Assembly: GCF_037991315.1 (NCBI RefSeq)
Contig: NZ_CP150300.1
Span: forward strand, 3,410,001-3,474,000
Source: Paenibacillus sp. FSL H8-0079
Lineage (GTDB): Bacteria; Bacillota; Bacilli; Paenibacillales; Paenibacillaceae
Direction: 5' to 3'
Length of the DNA stretch: 64,000 nt
In this document: piece after piece, positions 37,571 through 47,183 of the stretch
Position numbering within the stretch: the stretch's first letter is position 1
Layout: the number at the start of each line of letters is the position of its first letter
Position numbers and translations under genes: made by a program
Notes under the pieces: model-generated
Told to the model about the DNA's origin: nothing
The model's database searches: none
Seen by the model: the letters and a program-made list of their open reading frames with translations, nothing else

Positions 37571-38878
37571 ATGAGTAGTACGTCTTATTTTACCGACAGT
37601 TCTCCCATGAACGTACAGTTTCTAAACGTCAAAGATGAAGCGTTCCGATGGCATAATTCCATTGAAGTGGTGATTGTGTTGGAAGGTTGCATTCATGTTG
37701 CTATTGCAGACGAGCAAAGAACTTTAGATGCTGGTGCAATAGAAATTTTCAATATCAATCAAGTTCACCGTCTATGGCAGACCGATGAAAACAATGTCGT
37801 CCTCCAAATAAATATCGATGCTGAATTTGCAAAGGATTATTTTCCGGATTTATCATATGTCTGGTTCGCGCATGAATTTAGCCCTGGGGCATATCTAGGG
37901 ATAGAACGAGTAGAAGGAATTATTGATGCCATATGCACGTTAATAACTCCGATTGTAGCTACGCGTGAAATGCCATTTTTAACGTTAAAGAATACAGTCG
38001 AACCATTGTTGGACCTGCTCATTATGAATTTTGATGCGAAAAGAATGTTTGAAGGGAACCCGACCAAGCTGCAACGAATAGGAAGAATATATGATTACTT
38101 ATTCAATAACAGGGGTTTTATTAACAAGGCATCTTTGAATGAGATCGCCAAACATACTGAGGAATATTTAAATTTGGATTATTTATCATCACAATTCAAG
38201 TTACTAATTGGAGATACGCTGCAAAACTTACTTCATTACTTGCGCATTGAACATGCAATCAAACAATTATTGACGACTGATCGGAGCCTGGTAGAAATAT
38301 CAACAGAGAGTGGCTTTTCTTCGCCTAGATATTTTTATCTACGATTTCATAAGATTTTCCCGGAAGGACCGAAAGTATTTCGTGAACAACATAAAAAGAA
38401 ACAGGAATTGAAAGAACACTGTAGAGAAATCATCGATCCGGCATTCGTTCTTGCAAGGCATCATGAATTATTTGAAATTCCGGAGACGATAGGCGGCACA
38501 CTAAATAAATGGATTCACATCGATATATTTGGGCCTCATGAACAAAATTCAACTTCTCCATATCTGATCAAGGTATCTGAATTGGTAAAAGGTGATTCAC
38601 ATGCGTATTCTAAAATGATCCTTCAGGTAAATAACTTAAGCCCCAACAACGTTTTTGGATTGGAAAAAACTTTGGATACTGCAAACCGTGAGGATATTCA
38701 AGTTTTGACATGGCTAATCAACCAATTCAGGGAAAACGGTATTTCTCCTGTATTTCTCGTCAGAACGAGTAGTAACGCTATTTCAGAACAGATAACTACG
38801 ATACAAGGACTACTTCAAAACTATACCCTCACTTATGGCGCAGAACATATGAAAGGGTGGAGGATTGAACTTCAATAA
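37571..38878 (+). CDS. AraC-family regulator with long C-terminal domain
   Basis: 435 residues. A cupin sensor occupies 1-110 (NSIEVVIVLEGCIHVAI). The AraC HTH pair is in the middle (about 185-280, with EYLNLDYLSSQFKLLIG and ISTESGFSSPRYFYLRFHK). About 150 further residues follow; this tail looks like a fragment of the GH39-like C-terminal domain found on some Firmicute AraC regulators. The frame opens at GTG 37550, inside the ribosome site AAGGAGGAG, so ATG 37571 is used. It has no obvious target beside it. Confidence 0.82.
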   Translation: MSSTSYFTDSSPMNVQFLNVKDEAFRWHNSIEVVIVLEGCIHVAIADEQRTLDAGAIEIFNINQVHRLWQTDENNVVLQINIDAEFAKDYFPDLSYVWFAHEFSPGAYLGIERVEGIIDAICTLITPIVATREMPFLTLKNTVEPLLDLLIMNFDAKRMFEGNPTKLQRIGRIYDYLFNNRGFINKASLNEIAKHTEEYLNLDYLSSQFKLLIGDTLQNLLHYLRIEHAIKQLLTTDRSLVEISTESGFSSPRYFYLRFHKIFPEGPKVFREQHKKKQELKEHCREIIDPAFVLARHHELFEIPETIGGTLNKWIHIDIFGPHEQNSTSPYLIKVSELVKGDSHAYSKMILQVNNLSPNNVFGLEKTLDTANREDIQVLTWLINQFRENGISPVFLVRTSSNAISEQITTIQGLLQNYTLTYGAEHMKGWRIELQ

Positions 38879-38988
38879 TAGAAGGAACAAGAGAACAACC
38901 ACACTCATGATGTTGATAAAAAAGTTGCGAAGCTTTGCTGCTTTGGATATGATTATCTAATGTGCAATCAAGGATAACACTTATGTAA

Positions 38989-39762
<774 letters not shown>

Positions 39763-39774
39763 AATGTTCCAATT

Positions 39775-39803
39775 AAAAGTCGCTAATTTAGCGGCTTTTT
39801 TTG
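39775..39803 (+). terminator. Intrinsic terminator of map (AAGTCGCTA family, copy 3)
   Basis: AAGTCGCTAA and TTAGCGGCTT arms and seven T, 12 nt after the stop. Confidence 0.92.
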
Positions 39804-39925
39804 TTTTATTGGTACGTTATAACAGATCGTATTATAAACCCTTGCATATTAATTTATGTTGAAATTATGGAAGGATTTAACGTATATTAAGGACTGATCT
39901 TTACGTTATATACAGAGGTGATTGA

Positions 39926-41170
39926 TTGAGCACATCAACAAAGCGCGTCCAATTAATAGATGGACTGCGCGGATTCAGTCTGGCCGGCATTGTGCTGGCG
40001 AATATGCTGGCTTTCCAATACGGAATGTTCGGCCAGAGTAAACCCCGACTGTTCGGGATCGGCGGTGCAGACCAGGCCTTTCTCTCGTTCCTGCTTATTA
40101 CTGTAGTGGGCAGTTTTATGCCGATTTTTGCATTTATGTTCGGCTTTGGCATGATTAAGCTATCGGAAAGCCTACAATCACGAGATTTACGACCCAAGTG
40201 TCATCTGGCTCGACGCTTTCTACTGCTGTTTGGTATCGGATTGCTGCATATCATCTATCTGTGGGAAGGGGATATCCTGGCATTTTATGGTGTACTCGGT
40301 TTCTTCTTGCTCATGTTCCTTAATCGGAAGCCCAAAACGCTGCTCATATGGGCGGTACTGCTACTCATGGGAGCGGGCATACTTGGTCTCCCGGCTTCTA
40401 ATCCGATGAACCCGCTGGCGATTGAGTCCATTCATATGGAGAACTACATCATTCAAAGTCAGGATGTATACGGCAGCGGCAGCTACGCGGAGATCAGGGA
40501 TTTCAGCAATAACGGCGATCCATTCGGTGGGGATTTGGAGTTATCATACGCCCTGATAGCCCTGATGTTAGCCCCACTCATGACGGTGCCGATGTTCCTG
40601 CTCGGCATGCGCGCTGCCAGAATAGGCACGTTTAGCGATCCGCAAGCGATGCGGCGTATATATCTTCGTCGTGCCTCGTTTTTGATTCCAGTTGGTTTGA
40701 TACTCAAAGCATATGGCGTTTTGGGACCACAATTGGGTGCGGAAGGGTGGCTCGGCGTCGGGATTGGGGTAACGCTCGGGGGAACGTTGCTTGCACTTGG
40801 ATACATTTATGCATTTGCGCTGTTGCATGCCGGAAGCCGCCGTTCCAGCCTGATAGGTAGGTTCGAGGCGGTGGGCCGTCTCTCGTTAACGAATTACCTG
40901 ATGCAGAGCGTAATCTGTACGACCATCTTTTATGGATATGGCTTGGGACTATTTGGCCATGCTGGCGTGTTCATCGGAGCAATTATTGCGCTTGCTGTCT
41001 ACGGCATTCAATTGTGGCTCAGCCCACTATACCTTAAAAAATTTAGCAATGGGCCGGTCGAGTATGTTCTACGGATTTGGACATATCTGTCCTGGAAGGG
41101 ACAGCCAAGAAAGAAGAAAAGATCGGACAAAAATTTGCATGAAAACGCTCCTGGTGTCCAGAAAGGTTAA
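39926..41170 (+). CDS. DUF418-family membrane protein
   Basis: 414 residues starting at TTG behind AGAGGTGA. The opening RVQLIDGLRGFSLAGIVLANML is the mark of the family (YeiB/YxaH-like), and the C-terminal DUF418 region contains GRLSLTNYLMQSVICTTIFYGYG. About eight to ten membrane helices. Function is unknown in the family. It is a single-gene unit. Confidence 0.88.
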   Translation: MSTSTKRVQLIDGLRGFSLAGIVLANMLAFQYGMFGQSKPRLFGIGGADQAFLSFLLITVVGSFMPIFAFMFGFGMIKLSESLQSRDLRPKCHLARRFLLLFGIGLLHIIYLWEGDILAFYGVLGFFLLMFLNRKPKTLLIWAVLLLMGAGILGLPASNPMNPLAIESIHMENYIIQSQDVYGSGSYAEIRDFSNNGDPFGGDLELSYALIALMLAPLMTVPMFLLGMRAARIGTFSDPQAMRRIYLRRASFLIPVGLILKAYGVLGPQLGAEGWLGVGIGVTLGGTLLALGYIYAFALLHAGSRRSSLIGRFEAVGRLSLTNYLMQSVICTTIFYGYGLGLFGHAGVFIGAIIALAVYGIQLWLSPLYLKKFSNGPVEYVLRIWTYLSWKGQPRKKKRSDKNLHENAPGVQKG

Positions 41171-41403
41171 AACGCTACTGTAAAACGCACAAAGAAGCCC
41201 GTTCTGATAAAGAAAGGGCTTCTTTGTGTCTGTACAATTTGTAGCTCGTCACCTTCATATTCTTTCTCATCGATGTAGTCAAACTTGTTAATTCCCGCTT
41301 CCTTAAGAGCAGCTGTGATTTCTTCTTTACTGGAATAGGTGACAAGTTGCGGTTCAGGTACCGAAACAGATGTTTTTTTGTACGCATTTTTTAACGAGAA
41401 CAT
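41167..41403 (-). CDS. Small protein of unknown function
   Basis: 78 residues from ATG 41403 (MFSLKNAYKK). Charged and soluble, with TYSSKEEITAALKEAGINKF and YIDEKEYEGDELQIVQT, a plausible small fold. AAAGGA lies 13 nt upstream. The last 18 codons run through a strong hairpin (41188-41229) that would normally follow a gene, so the original stop may have been lost or the tail may be spurious. It is divergent from the DinB gene, and both look AT-richer than their surroundings. Not recognised. Confidence 0.5.
   Translation of the reverse strand: MFSLKNAYKKTSVSVPEPQLVTYSSKEEITAALKEAGINKFDYIDEKEYEGDELQIVQTQRSPFFIRTGFFVRFTVAF
41188..41229. terminator. Strong hairpin at the DUF418 / small ORF junction
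   Basis: CACAAAGAAGCCC and GGGCTTCTTTGTG are a perfect 13-bp inverted repeat. It lies 18 nt after DUF418 and inside the minus-strand small ORF. On the minus strand it is followed by CGTTTTA. Confidence 0.7.
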
Positions 41404-41480
41404 ATGTTTGTTTTTTCCTTTTCTTTTGAGCAAATATTTTGTATGATAAAAGAGACGTGAATGATAGAGGAGGAGTTTTG

Positions 41481-41948
41481 ATGTATCGACAAGTGGATGA
41501 TTTTTTAAAGGAATGGGCAGTGGCTGTGAAAGGGACATTGCAAGTATTACAAGCAGTAACAGATGACAAATTAGGACAAAGTATTTTTGAAGGGCATAGT
41601 ACACTAGGTTGGTTAGGCTGGCATTTAGTAGAAACAACAGGTTATTTTAGTCATTTAGCAGGTTTAACTGTACCAATGATTGGTCAAGATGAACCAGTTC
41701 CAGCGACAGCAAGAGAAATTGTAGCAGCTTACGAAAAAGCAGCAGAGGCGGTCAAGGAAGAGGTAGCCAAGCTATCAAATGAGGACTTGCTAACAGAAAC
41801 AGGCATAGAAAGTCTTGCAACAAAAGGTTCATTATTACGTTTCTTAATTGACCACCAAACACATCACCGCGGCCAAATGATGGTGCTATTACGTCAAGCA
41901 GGCTTACCAGTACCGCCCGTGATGGGTCCAACAAAAGAAATGCAATAA
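41481..41948 (+). CDS. DinB-family protein
   Basis: 155 residues of the four-helix DinB/YfiT fold. Metal-site histidines are in HSTLGWLGWH near residue 50 and HQTHHRGQM near 130. AGGAGGAG precedes the ATG at 41481. DinB proteins include thiol-dependent metal-dependent transferases such as bacillithiol S-transferases. The codons are markedly A/T-ending (Leu TTA, Val GTA, Ala GCA), unlike the YcaQ-like gene downstream, which suggests transfer from an AT-rich Bacillaceae donor. Confidence 0.87.
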   Translation: MYRQVDDFLKEWAVAVKGTLQVLQAVTDDKLGQSIFEGHSTLGWLGWHLVETTGYFSHLAGLTVPMIGQDEPVPATAREIVAAYEKAAEAVKEEVAKLSNEDLLTETGIESLATKGSLLRFLIDHQTHHRGQMMVLLRQAGLPVPPVMGPTKEMQ

Positions 41949-42054
41949 CGAATAGATGTCTTCCTTGGCAGTGGCTCCTCAAAGTTAGAGTTTTTAATAT
42001 GCGGCTGATTGGTTGGTTTGTTTCGACTGTACTAAACTAGAGGTAGGTGCAAAC

Positions 42055-43248
42055 ATGATCCAATTAACAAACCGCCAGGCACGGCAATTTCTGTTGCTGA
42101 AGCATGGACTTTTGGGCGAATATAAATTTAGTGAAAAGCAGGGCGTATTGGACTTTGCTCGGCAGGTCAGCTGCATTCAATACGACCCCATCGATGTTTG
42201 CGGAAAAAACGCCGAACTGGTGCTACAGTCGCGAATCAAGGGATTTACTAAGGGAATGCTCGCCGAGTTGCTGTATGAGGATAGAAGCCTTGTCGATTAT
42301 CCCGACAAGAACCTAGCCATTATCTCTGTCCAGGACTGGCCCTATTTTGAGCGATACAGGCAAGCCGCAAGGCGACATGCCGAACGCTATCCCGAAATGG
42401 AAGCGTTGACTGCGCAAGTACGGGCTTATATCCAAAATCACGGTGCACTAAATTCTGATGATTTAAAATTGGATGGGAATTTCTCTTGGCAATCGGCCAT
42501 CCACTGGAGCGGTGGAAACAATTCATCTCGATCGGTTCTGGAACAGATGTATTCGACGGGTGAGTTGATTATCCATCATAAAAAAGGAACGCGTAAATAT
42601 TACGATATAGCCAAGAAGTACATACAGCCAAATCTGCTGAATGCATCAGAGCCGCTGGAGGATGAGCTTGAGCATCATAAGTGGCGGGTACTGCGTCGAA
42701 TCGGCTCTGTTGGTCTCTTATGGAATCGTGCGTCAGATGCATGGCTGAATATATGGGGGTTGAAAGCAGCACAGCGCACCGAGGTTTTTCGCCAGCTATT
42801 ACACGAAGCTCGCATTGTTGCTGTTGCTGTGGAACAAATGAAGGATATGCTGTACTGCCTCGCGGAGGATTTACCGCTTATTGAAGCCGTTCTGAGAAAT
42901 CAGGAGCCGAAATTGCGTTGTGAGCTTATTGCCCCTCTAGATAATTTCATATGGGACAGAAAACTTATCAACACATTGTTTGGCTTTGATTACACCTGGG
43001 AGATTTACACGCCTGCAATCAAACGAAAATTCGGCTATTATGTGCTGCCTCTATTATATGGAGAAAGCTTCATTGGACGGGCTGAGATCATCGTGGAGCG
43101 AAAAACTGGAACGCTCGTTCTTAAAAATATCTGGTACGAGAACGATGTGAAGCAAACAAAGCAATTGCGAACAGCCTTGAACAGTTGTTTCCAAAAGTTT
43201 GCGATATTCAACGGGTGTGAGACGATTTCGGCAGAGTCTATGAACTGA
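42055..43248 (+). CDS. YcaQ/AlkX-like DNA glycosylase (HTH_42 family)
   Basis: 397 residues. Winged-helix repeat protein with the N-terminal NRQARQFLLLKHGL and the sequence IQYDPIDVCGKNAELVLQSR, which holds the Q-aromatic-D motif of the YcaQ branch, known to open DNA interstrand crosslinks and excise N7-alkylguanine. The C-terminal part (LIAPLDNFIWDRKLINTLFGFDYTWEIYTPAIKRKFGYYVLPLLYG) is family-typical. The start at 42055 follows GAGGTAGG. It probably protects against alkylating or crosslinking natural products. Confidence 0.87.
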   Translation: MIQLTNRQARQFLLLKHGLLGEYKFSEKQGVLDFARQVSCIQYDPIDVCGKNAELVLQSRIKGFTKGMLAELLYEDRSLVDYPDKNLAIISVQDWPYFERYRQAARRHAERYPEMEALTAQVRAYIQNHGALNSDDLKLDGNFSWQSAIHWSGGNNSSRSVLEQMYSTGELIIHHKKGTRKYYDIAKKYIQPNLLNASEPLEDELEHHKWRVLRRIGSVGLLWNRASDAWLNIWGLKAAQRTEVFRQLLHEARIVAVAVEQMKDMLYCLAEDLPLIEAVLRNQEPKLRCELIAPLDNFIWDRKLINTLFGFDYTWEIYTPAIKRKFGYYVLPLLYGESFIGRAEIIVERKTGTLVLKNIWYENDVKQTKQLRTALNSCFQKFAIFNGCETISAESMN

Positions 43249-43401
43249 TAACAACACGATGACGTTTATTAGTGGAGACATCGCATCGATACCGTTCTGA
43301 ATCGACATCCTCACCAACCATAAATTAAAAGAGGTCATTCCGCTAACGGATAACGTTAGTTTAACAAACAGGCCGCAATTGGTACATTTATCACTCATAA
43401 A

Positions 43402-43436
43402 AAGAACTCTCCAGACTAGGAGGGTTCTTGCATTTT
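43402..43436 (+). terminator. Intrinsic terminator
   Basis: AAGAAC-CTCC and GGAG-GTTCTT pair around AGACTA (one bulge), with ATTTTTATT after. It is 155 nt downstream of the YcaQ-like gene. From here to 43740 I see no gene and no structured element. Confidence 0.7.
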
Positions 43437-43745
43437 TATTCATATGTTTGCGGGTGGTGTCAGCTACGCTGGTATTACCCCTAAGAGTAGGTTGTTTGTT
43501 TTAGCGTGGAAATCTATAAAGATTATTTTTGTGTGCTTATATTACCTTTATTTGTTATACTCACTGAAGAAATAAGAAATACCCCTAATGTTTCCTATTA
43601 TAATTAGTAATTATTTATAGATTCAACATATCAACTCTAATACATAAGCTAACTATTATAGTGCGGACAGCGTTAAGGTATACGAAATGAAAGATGCAAT
43701 GTATATCTCCGACTGTTTCCACTCGGACTTGAAAGGATCGTTATT

Positions 43746-43958
43746 GTGCTGAAAATTATTAATTTTCTTCTTTTCTTGCTGATCATTTGGGTAGTAATCT
43801 TTTATCCTTTTCGTTTTGTTTGGTTTGAAGGCTTAAAGCAGATTCCTGCGGATCTTCATGGTATTTATTTACTTTTCTTGTTCTTTGGATATCTAATATG
43901 TTCATCTGGTATGGGACTTATTGTTGGCAAGATGTTTTTTAAACGAAAAGAACAGTGA
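43746..43958 (+). CDS. Small membrane protein
   Basis: 70 residues from a GTG that follows AAAGGA by 8 nt. Two hydrophobic segments (about 3-20 and 40-62), and a basic C-terminus FFKRKEQ. Not recognised. Its stop overlaps the upstream end of the next frame, so it may be co-transcribed with the broken gene downstream. Confidence 0.65.
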   Translation: MLKIINFLLFLLIIWVVIFYPFRFVWFEGLKQIPADLHGIYLLFLFFGYLICSSGMGLIVGKMFFKRKEQ

Positions 43959-43972
43959 TTATGGAGGTTGGA

Positions 43973-44343
43973 ATGGACAGTGACATTTTAATCAATCAAT
44001 TCTTAAAACTTTTCCCTGAATTCCACGATTGTTATATAGAACATTTGGAATTAAATCAAGAATTTTTAGGACATGTGTTTTTTGGTGATGAAGTGGCTAC
44101 TTATGTTGAAGGACTGCTTCGTGAAAATGATGACACAGAACAAATTGAGAAGTTTTTCGATTTTTTGAATGGATGGCAACTCAATCGAGCCTTTATATTG
44201 TACAAGTACTATCTACTACAATATTGTATGATCTAGGTGGATATACAGATATTTTACAAAAAGCTCAAAGTTATATGAAACCACATACTAAAAGACTTTC
44301 GCAAGAAATAGAAGATTTGCACTCAGGGAAATATTTTTCATAG
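43973..44343 (+). pseudogene. Frameshifted small protein resembling the DUF7674 group
   Basis: The first 63 residues (from ATG 43973, behind GGAGG) are acidic with FPEFHDCYIEHLEL and HVFFGDEVATYVEGLL. The frame then leaves the pattern at a run of six T (44161-44166). Reading with one more T gives FFEWMATQSSLYIVQVLST, then TILYDLGGYTDILQKAQSYM and KPHTKRLSQEIEDL up to TAG at 44341, which continues the same protein to about 123 residues. This type resembles DUF7674 proteins, some found as immunity-like partners. Whether it is a true mutation or a sequencing error in a homopolymer cannot be told. Confidence 0.7.
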
Positions 44344-44413
44344 ATCAATGTGCAGGAGATCAGGTTGAATTTACAGTAATAAGGGTTTTTGCATATCTAA
44401 TTCGGTATCATTC

Positions 44414-44441
44414 AAAGTCGCTATTCAAGCGGCTTTTTTTG
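44414..44441 (+). terminator. Intrinsic terminator (AAGTCGCTA family, copy 4)
   Basis: AAGTCGCT pairs with AGCGGCTT, with TTTTTTTG after. It closes the unit containing the frameshifted gene. 44442-44574 holds nothing I can identify. Confidence 0.88.
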
Positions 44442-44574
44442 TTTTATCCATGTAATTTCCTATCTAAGATGGAGAGGGTGAGAGCTTGTTCAAATGTCGA
44501 TTTAGATAATTATGCATATCCAATTCGTAACTTGTGTATTCAAATGGAGTTAAATCCTTGCTAAACTTTATTTC

Positions 44575-44595
44575 TGATAATGAGAATCATTATTA
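44575..44595 (+). promoter_or_regulatory. Fur box upstream of the monooxygenase
   Basis: TGATAATGAGAATCATTATT is close to the classical 19-bp Fur box GATAATGATAATCATTATC. It lies 70 nt upstream of the ATG at 44665, in the promoter position. Confidence 0.85.
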
Positions 44596-44664
44596 ATTAT
44601 TGGAGTCTAAAGTTTTACCGCAGGTCTTATGGGAGCACATCAATGAAATGAAAGGTTGGTAGAA

Positions 44665-45972
44665 ATGACTTCAAATCGACAATTATGTATTGGCTTATCC
44701 TTAAATGCAACATGGAATAAAGGTGACGGCTGGCGGCACCCGGATAGCGGAGTGGAGCAGACAGGAACGATTGACTACTATATTCATTGGGCAAAAATAG
44801 CGGAGAAGTTCAAGCTCGATTTTCTTTTCAGAGCGGATTATCTGTACATTAGCCCGCAGATGCTAGGCGATTCCTCCAACTTTGGTAGCCCGGATCCTAC
44901 GCTGTTCTTTGCAGCGATTGCTCGTGAAACGAACCGGATCGGACTGGTGACGACAATCTCTACTACGTTCAATCCACCGTATGTTGTTGCTAGACAACTT
45001 CAGTCTTTACACTGGCTAAGCAATGGACGTGCAGGCTGGAATATTGTCACTTCTATTGAGGGAGCCGATAATTTCGGCAATTCACCTATGCCATCACCGG
45101 AAGAGAGATATGCAAAGGCAATGGAGTTTACGGATGTCGTATGCAAGCTATGGGAGAGTTTCCCGAATGAAGCCATTGTCATTGACCGCAAATCAGGCAT
45201 GTTCTCGGATAAGGATAAAGTGACTGCCATTAATCATTCTGGTGAATTCTTCAATGTAAAAGGGCCGCTAACGTTACCTTCTCATCCATCCGGAAGCATT
45301 CCTTTGTTTCAAGCTGGCGCTTCAGATATCGGGCGGAATTTTTCCTCTTCCGTCGCGGATGCTATTTTTGCAGCAATGCCGGATCTTGAATCAGGAGTGG
45401 AATTGCGAAATGATTTGCGAAGAAGAGCAGCAGAACACGGGCGCGATCCAAATGCCATCAAAGTTTTGCCGGGTCTGTATTTTTTCCTCGGTGATACGCA
45501 CGAAGAAGCGCTTGAATTGCATAAGGTTGCGCATTCGCATCTAAGTCTTGAACGCAGACATGCCTCACTCCAATCGGTAATGGGTCTTGATCTAACAGGT
45601 TATCCTTTGGATCAACGCGTAACTGCTGAAATGCTTCCCGATCCAAGTCAGGCTGTCCGAAGCCGTACACATGCAGAGTTGCTACGCCGCTTTATTACAA
45701 AATATCAGCCTACCGTGAAAGAAATTCTGGATCGGCCGGAGGTTGTTGGATCAGCTCATTGGGTATCTGTGGGGACCGTCGAGACTGTAATGAATGATAT
45801 TATCGAGCGGGTCGAGGCTGGTGCGATTGATGGATTCATCGCCTTGCCAGGCGGTTCAGAAAAATCGATGACAATATTCTTCGAACAGCTGATTCCAAAG
45901 TTGGTTGAACGAGGCATGTTCCGGAACGAATACGAGGGAACTACTTTACGAGATCACCTAGGGATTTCATAG
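44665..45972 (+). CDS. NtaA/DmoA-type FMNH2-dependent monooxygenase, Fur-controlled
   Basis: 435 residues of the NtaA/SnaA/DszA branch of luciferase-like monooxygenases: GWRHPDSGVEQ near residue 25, NPPYVVARQLQSLHWLSNGRAGWNIVTS in the middle, and the C-terminal RNEYEGTTLRDHLG. The branch oxidises aminopolycarboxylates, sulfides and thiophenes using reduced flavin from a partner reductase, and none is encoded nearby. TTG 44656 opens the frame, but ATG 44665 sits 9 nt after AAAGG. A Fur box upstream links it to iron limitation, which is unusual. The next gene encodes a FecB-like lipoprotein. Confidence 0.88.
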   Translation: MTSNRQLCIGLSLNATWNKGDGWRHPDSGVEQTGTIDYYIHWAKIAEKFKLDFLFRADYLYISPQMLGDSSNFGSPDPTLFFAAIARETNRIGLVTTISTTFNPPYVVARQLQSLHWLSNGRAGWNIVTSIEGADNFGNSPMPSPEERYAKAMEFTDVVCKLWESFPNEAIVIDRKSGMFSDKDKVTAINHSGEFFNVKGPLTLPSHPSGSIPLFQAGASDIGRNFSSSVADAIFAAMPDLESGVELRNDLRRRAAEHGRDPNAIKVLPGLYFFLGDTHEEALELHKVAHSHLSLERRHASLQSVMGLDLTGYPLDQRVTAEMLPDPSQAVRSRTHAELLRRFITKYQPTVKEILDRPEVVGSAHWVSVGTVETVMNDIIERVEAGAIDGFIALPGGSEKSMTIFFEQLIPKLVERGMFRNEYEGTTLRDHLGIS

Positions 45973-46028
45973 ATCATTAATAAAGCAGTGGTACAAAATA
46001 ATTGATAACTTATCGGATGGGGAGCCAT

Positions 46029-46973
46029 ATGAACAGACTAATTGGATGGATTGCAACATTAATGATACTAACAGGAGTAATGGCCGGATGTTCCCAAACT
46101 TCCAGCACCGTTACGCCTGAAACCAGCAAGAGCGAGGGGGAGGCATGGCCAAGAACCATTCAGGATGCTAGCGAAAATGGAGTGGTGCTTGAGAAACGAC
46201 CAGAGCGCATAGCGGTGCTTCATCCTCTATACTTAGATTACTTTTTTGCATTGGATACACCTCCAATTGCATCAACAAGCGCGGCAGAAGCGATGAAGGA
46301 GTTTGCTACATTGCAGCCCTACGCTGAATCTGCTGAAATTATTGACTTAGGTAGTGACTCAGCTAATCTGGAAAAGATTATGGATGCGCAGCCTGATGTG
46401 ATCGTAACCTTTAAGGGCTCAGTGGATACCATATATGATGAGTTGAGCAAGATTGCCCCTGTTATCTTAATTGACTACACCGACACATGGGAAAAAACGA
46501 CCATGCTTTGTGCTCAAATTGTTGGAAAAGAAGAGCTTGCGGAACAATTGATTCAGGAAACCCAAGAAATGATAGCATCCACGAAAGGGCAGTTAAGTAC
46601 GCTTGAGAATAAAACCTTTGCCTTGTTGCGCGTTGACGGAAAATCCAATTTTAATGCGCAAGGATCTAAAAACACGATGTACTACAATCAAACTGCAGGC
46701 TTTGGATTATTGGCACCAGAGGGATATCCTGAGGGAGGAGAATCGCTTACGTTGGAGGGGCTTTCCAGCATGAATCCCGATTATATTATTATCCAGCATC
46801 GTATTGACGTCGCAGAGGCAGCAGTCAAGGATAAGGAATCTTCAAAGGTATGGAAGTCATTGGAAGCGGTAAAAAACAACCATGTTGTTATCTTTGATAA
46901 TTCACTGAATAGCGCAAGTATCCTGGCTGTCCGTTTGGCTTCAGAATATTTTGTGAAATTGGCTGAACAATAG
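46029..46973 (+). CDS. FecB-like binding lipoprotein
   Basis: 314 residues with lipobox MAGC (Cys20). The class III binding fold shows RPERIAVLHPLYLDYFFALD, then MDAQPDVIVTF and EGLSSMNPDYIII. It resembles iron-siderophore or cobalamin receptors. It lies 56 nt after the Fur-controlled monooxygenase in the same direction with no terminator between, so they are probably one operon. No permease is nearby. The start at 46029 is chosen because the signal peptide begins there, although GGGGAG is only 4 nt away. Confidence 0.85.
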   Translation: MNRLIGWIATLMILTGVMAGCSQTSSTVTPETSKSEGEAWPRTIQDASENGVVLEKRPERIAVLHPLYLDYFFALDTPPIASTSAAEAMKEFATLQPYAESAEIIDLGSDSANLEKIMDAQPDVIVTFKGSVDTIYDELSKIAPVILIDYTDTWEKTTMLCAQIVGKEELAEQLIQETQEMIASTKGQLSTLENKTFALLRVDGKSNFNAQGSKNTMYYNQTAGFGLLAPEGYPEGGESLTLEGLSSMNPDYIIIQHRIDVAEAAVKDKESSKVWKSLEAVKNNHVVIFDNSLNSASILAVRLASEYFVKLAEQ

Positions 46974-47002
46974 ATACGTACACAAAATCCAAGTACCAAT
47001 CA

Positions 47003-47026
47003 CAGTCGCTTATAGCGGCTTTTTTA
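47003..47026 (+). terminator. Intrinsic terminator (AAGTCGCTA family, copy 5)
   Basis: AGTCGCT and AGCGGCT arms with a short TAT loop, then TTTTTATTTT. It ends the monooxygenase-lipoprotein unit. Confidence 0.88.
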
Positions 47027-47183
47027 TTTTGAGTTAACATTGTATTTTCCTATGCCGAGGTAGTTAGTCTCATTAGGTTGACTTGCCATCCTTGCAAGGA
47101 ACTCAGGTAACATGTTTCTTAGTTAATCAAGCCTTCAAAACGGCTATGCTATAATGAAATTCAGAAAGGGGGATGCAACGTTA

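Noticed and set aside
41404..41637. Upstream 78 codons of the minus frame ending at 41167
   Set aside because: They are antisense to the DinB gene and the divergent promoter region; the likely start is ATG 41403.
43054..43443. 129-codon minus-strand frame
   Set aside because: It overlaps the coding 3' end of the YcaQ-like gene in antisense and has no start signals.
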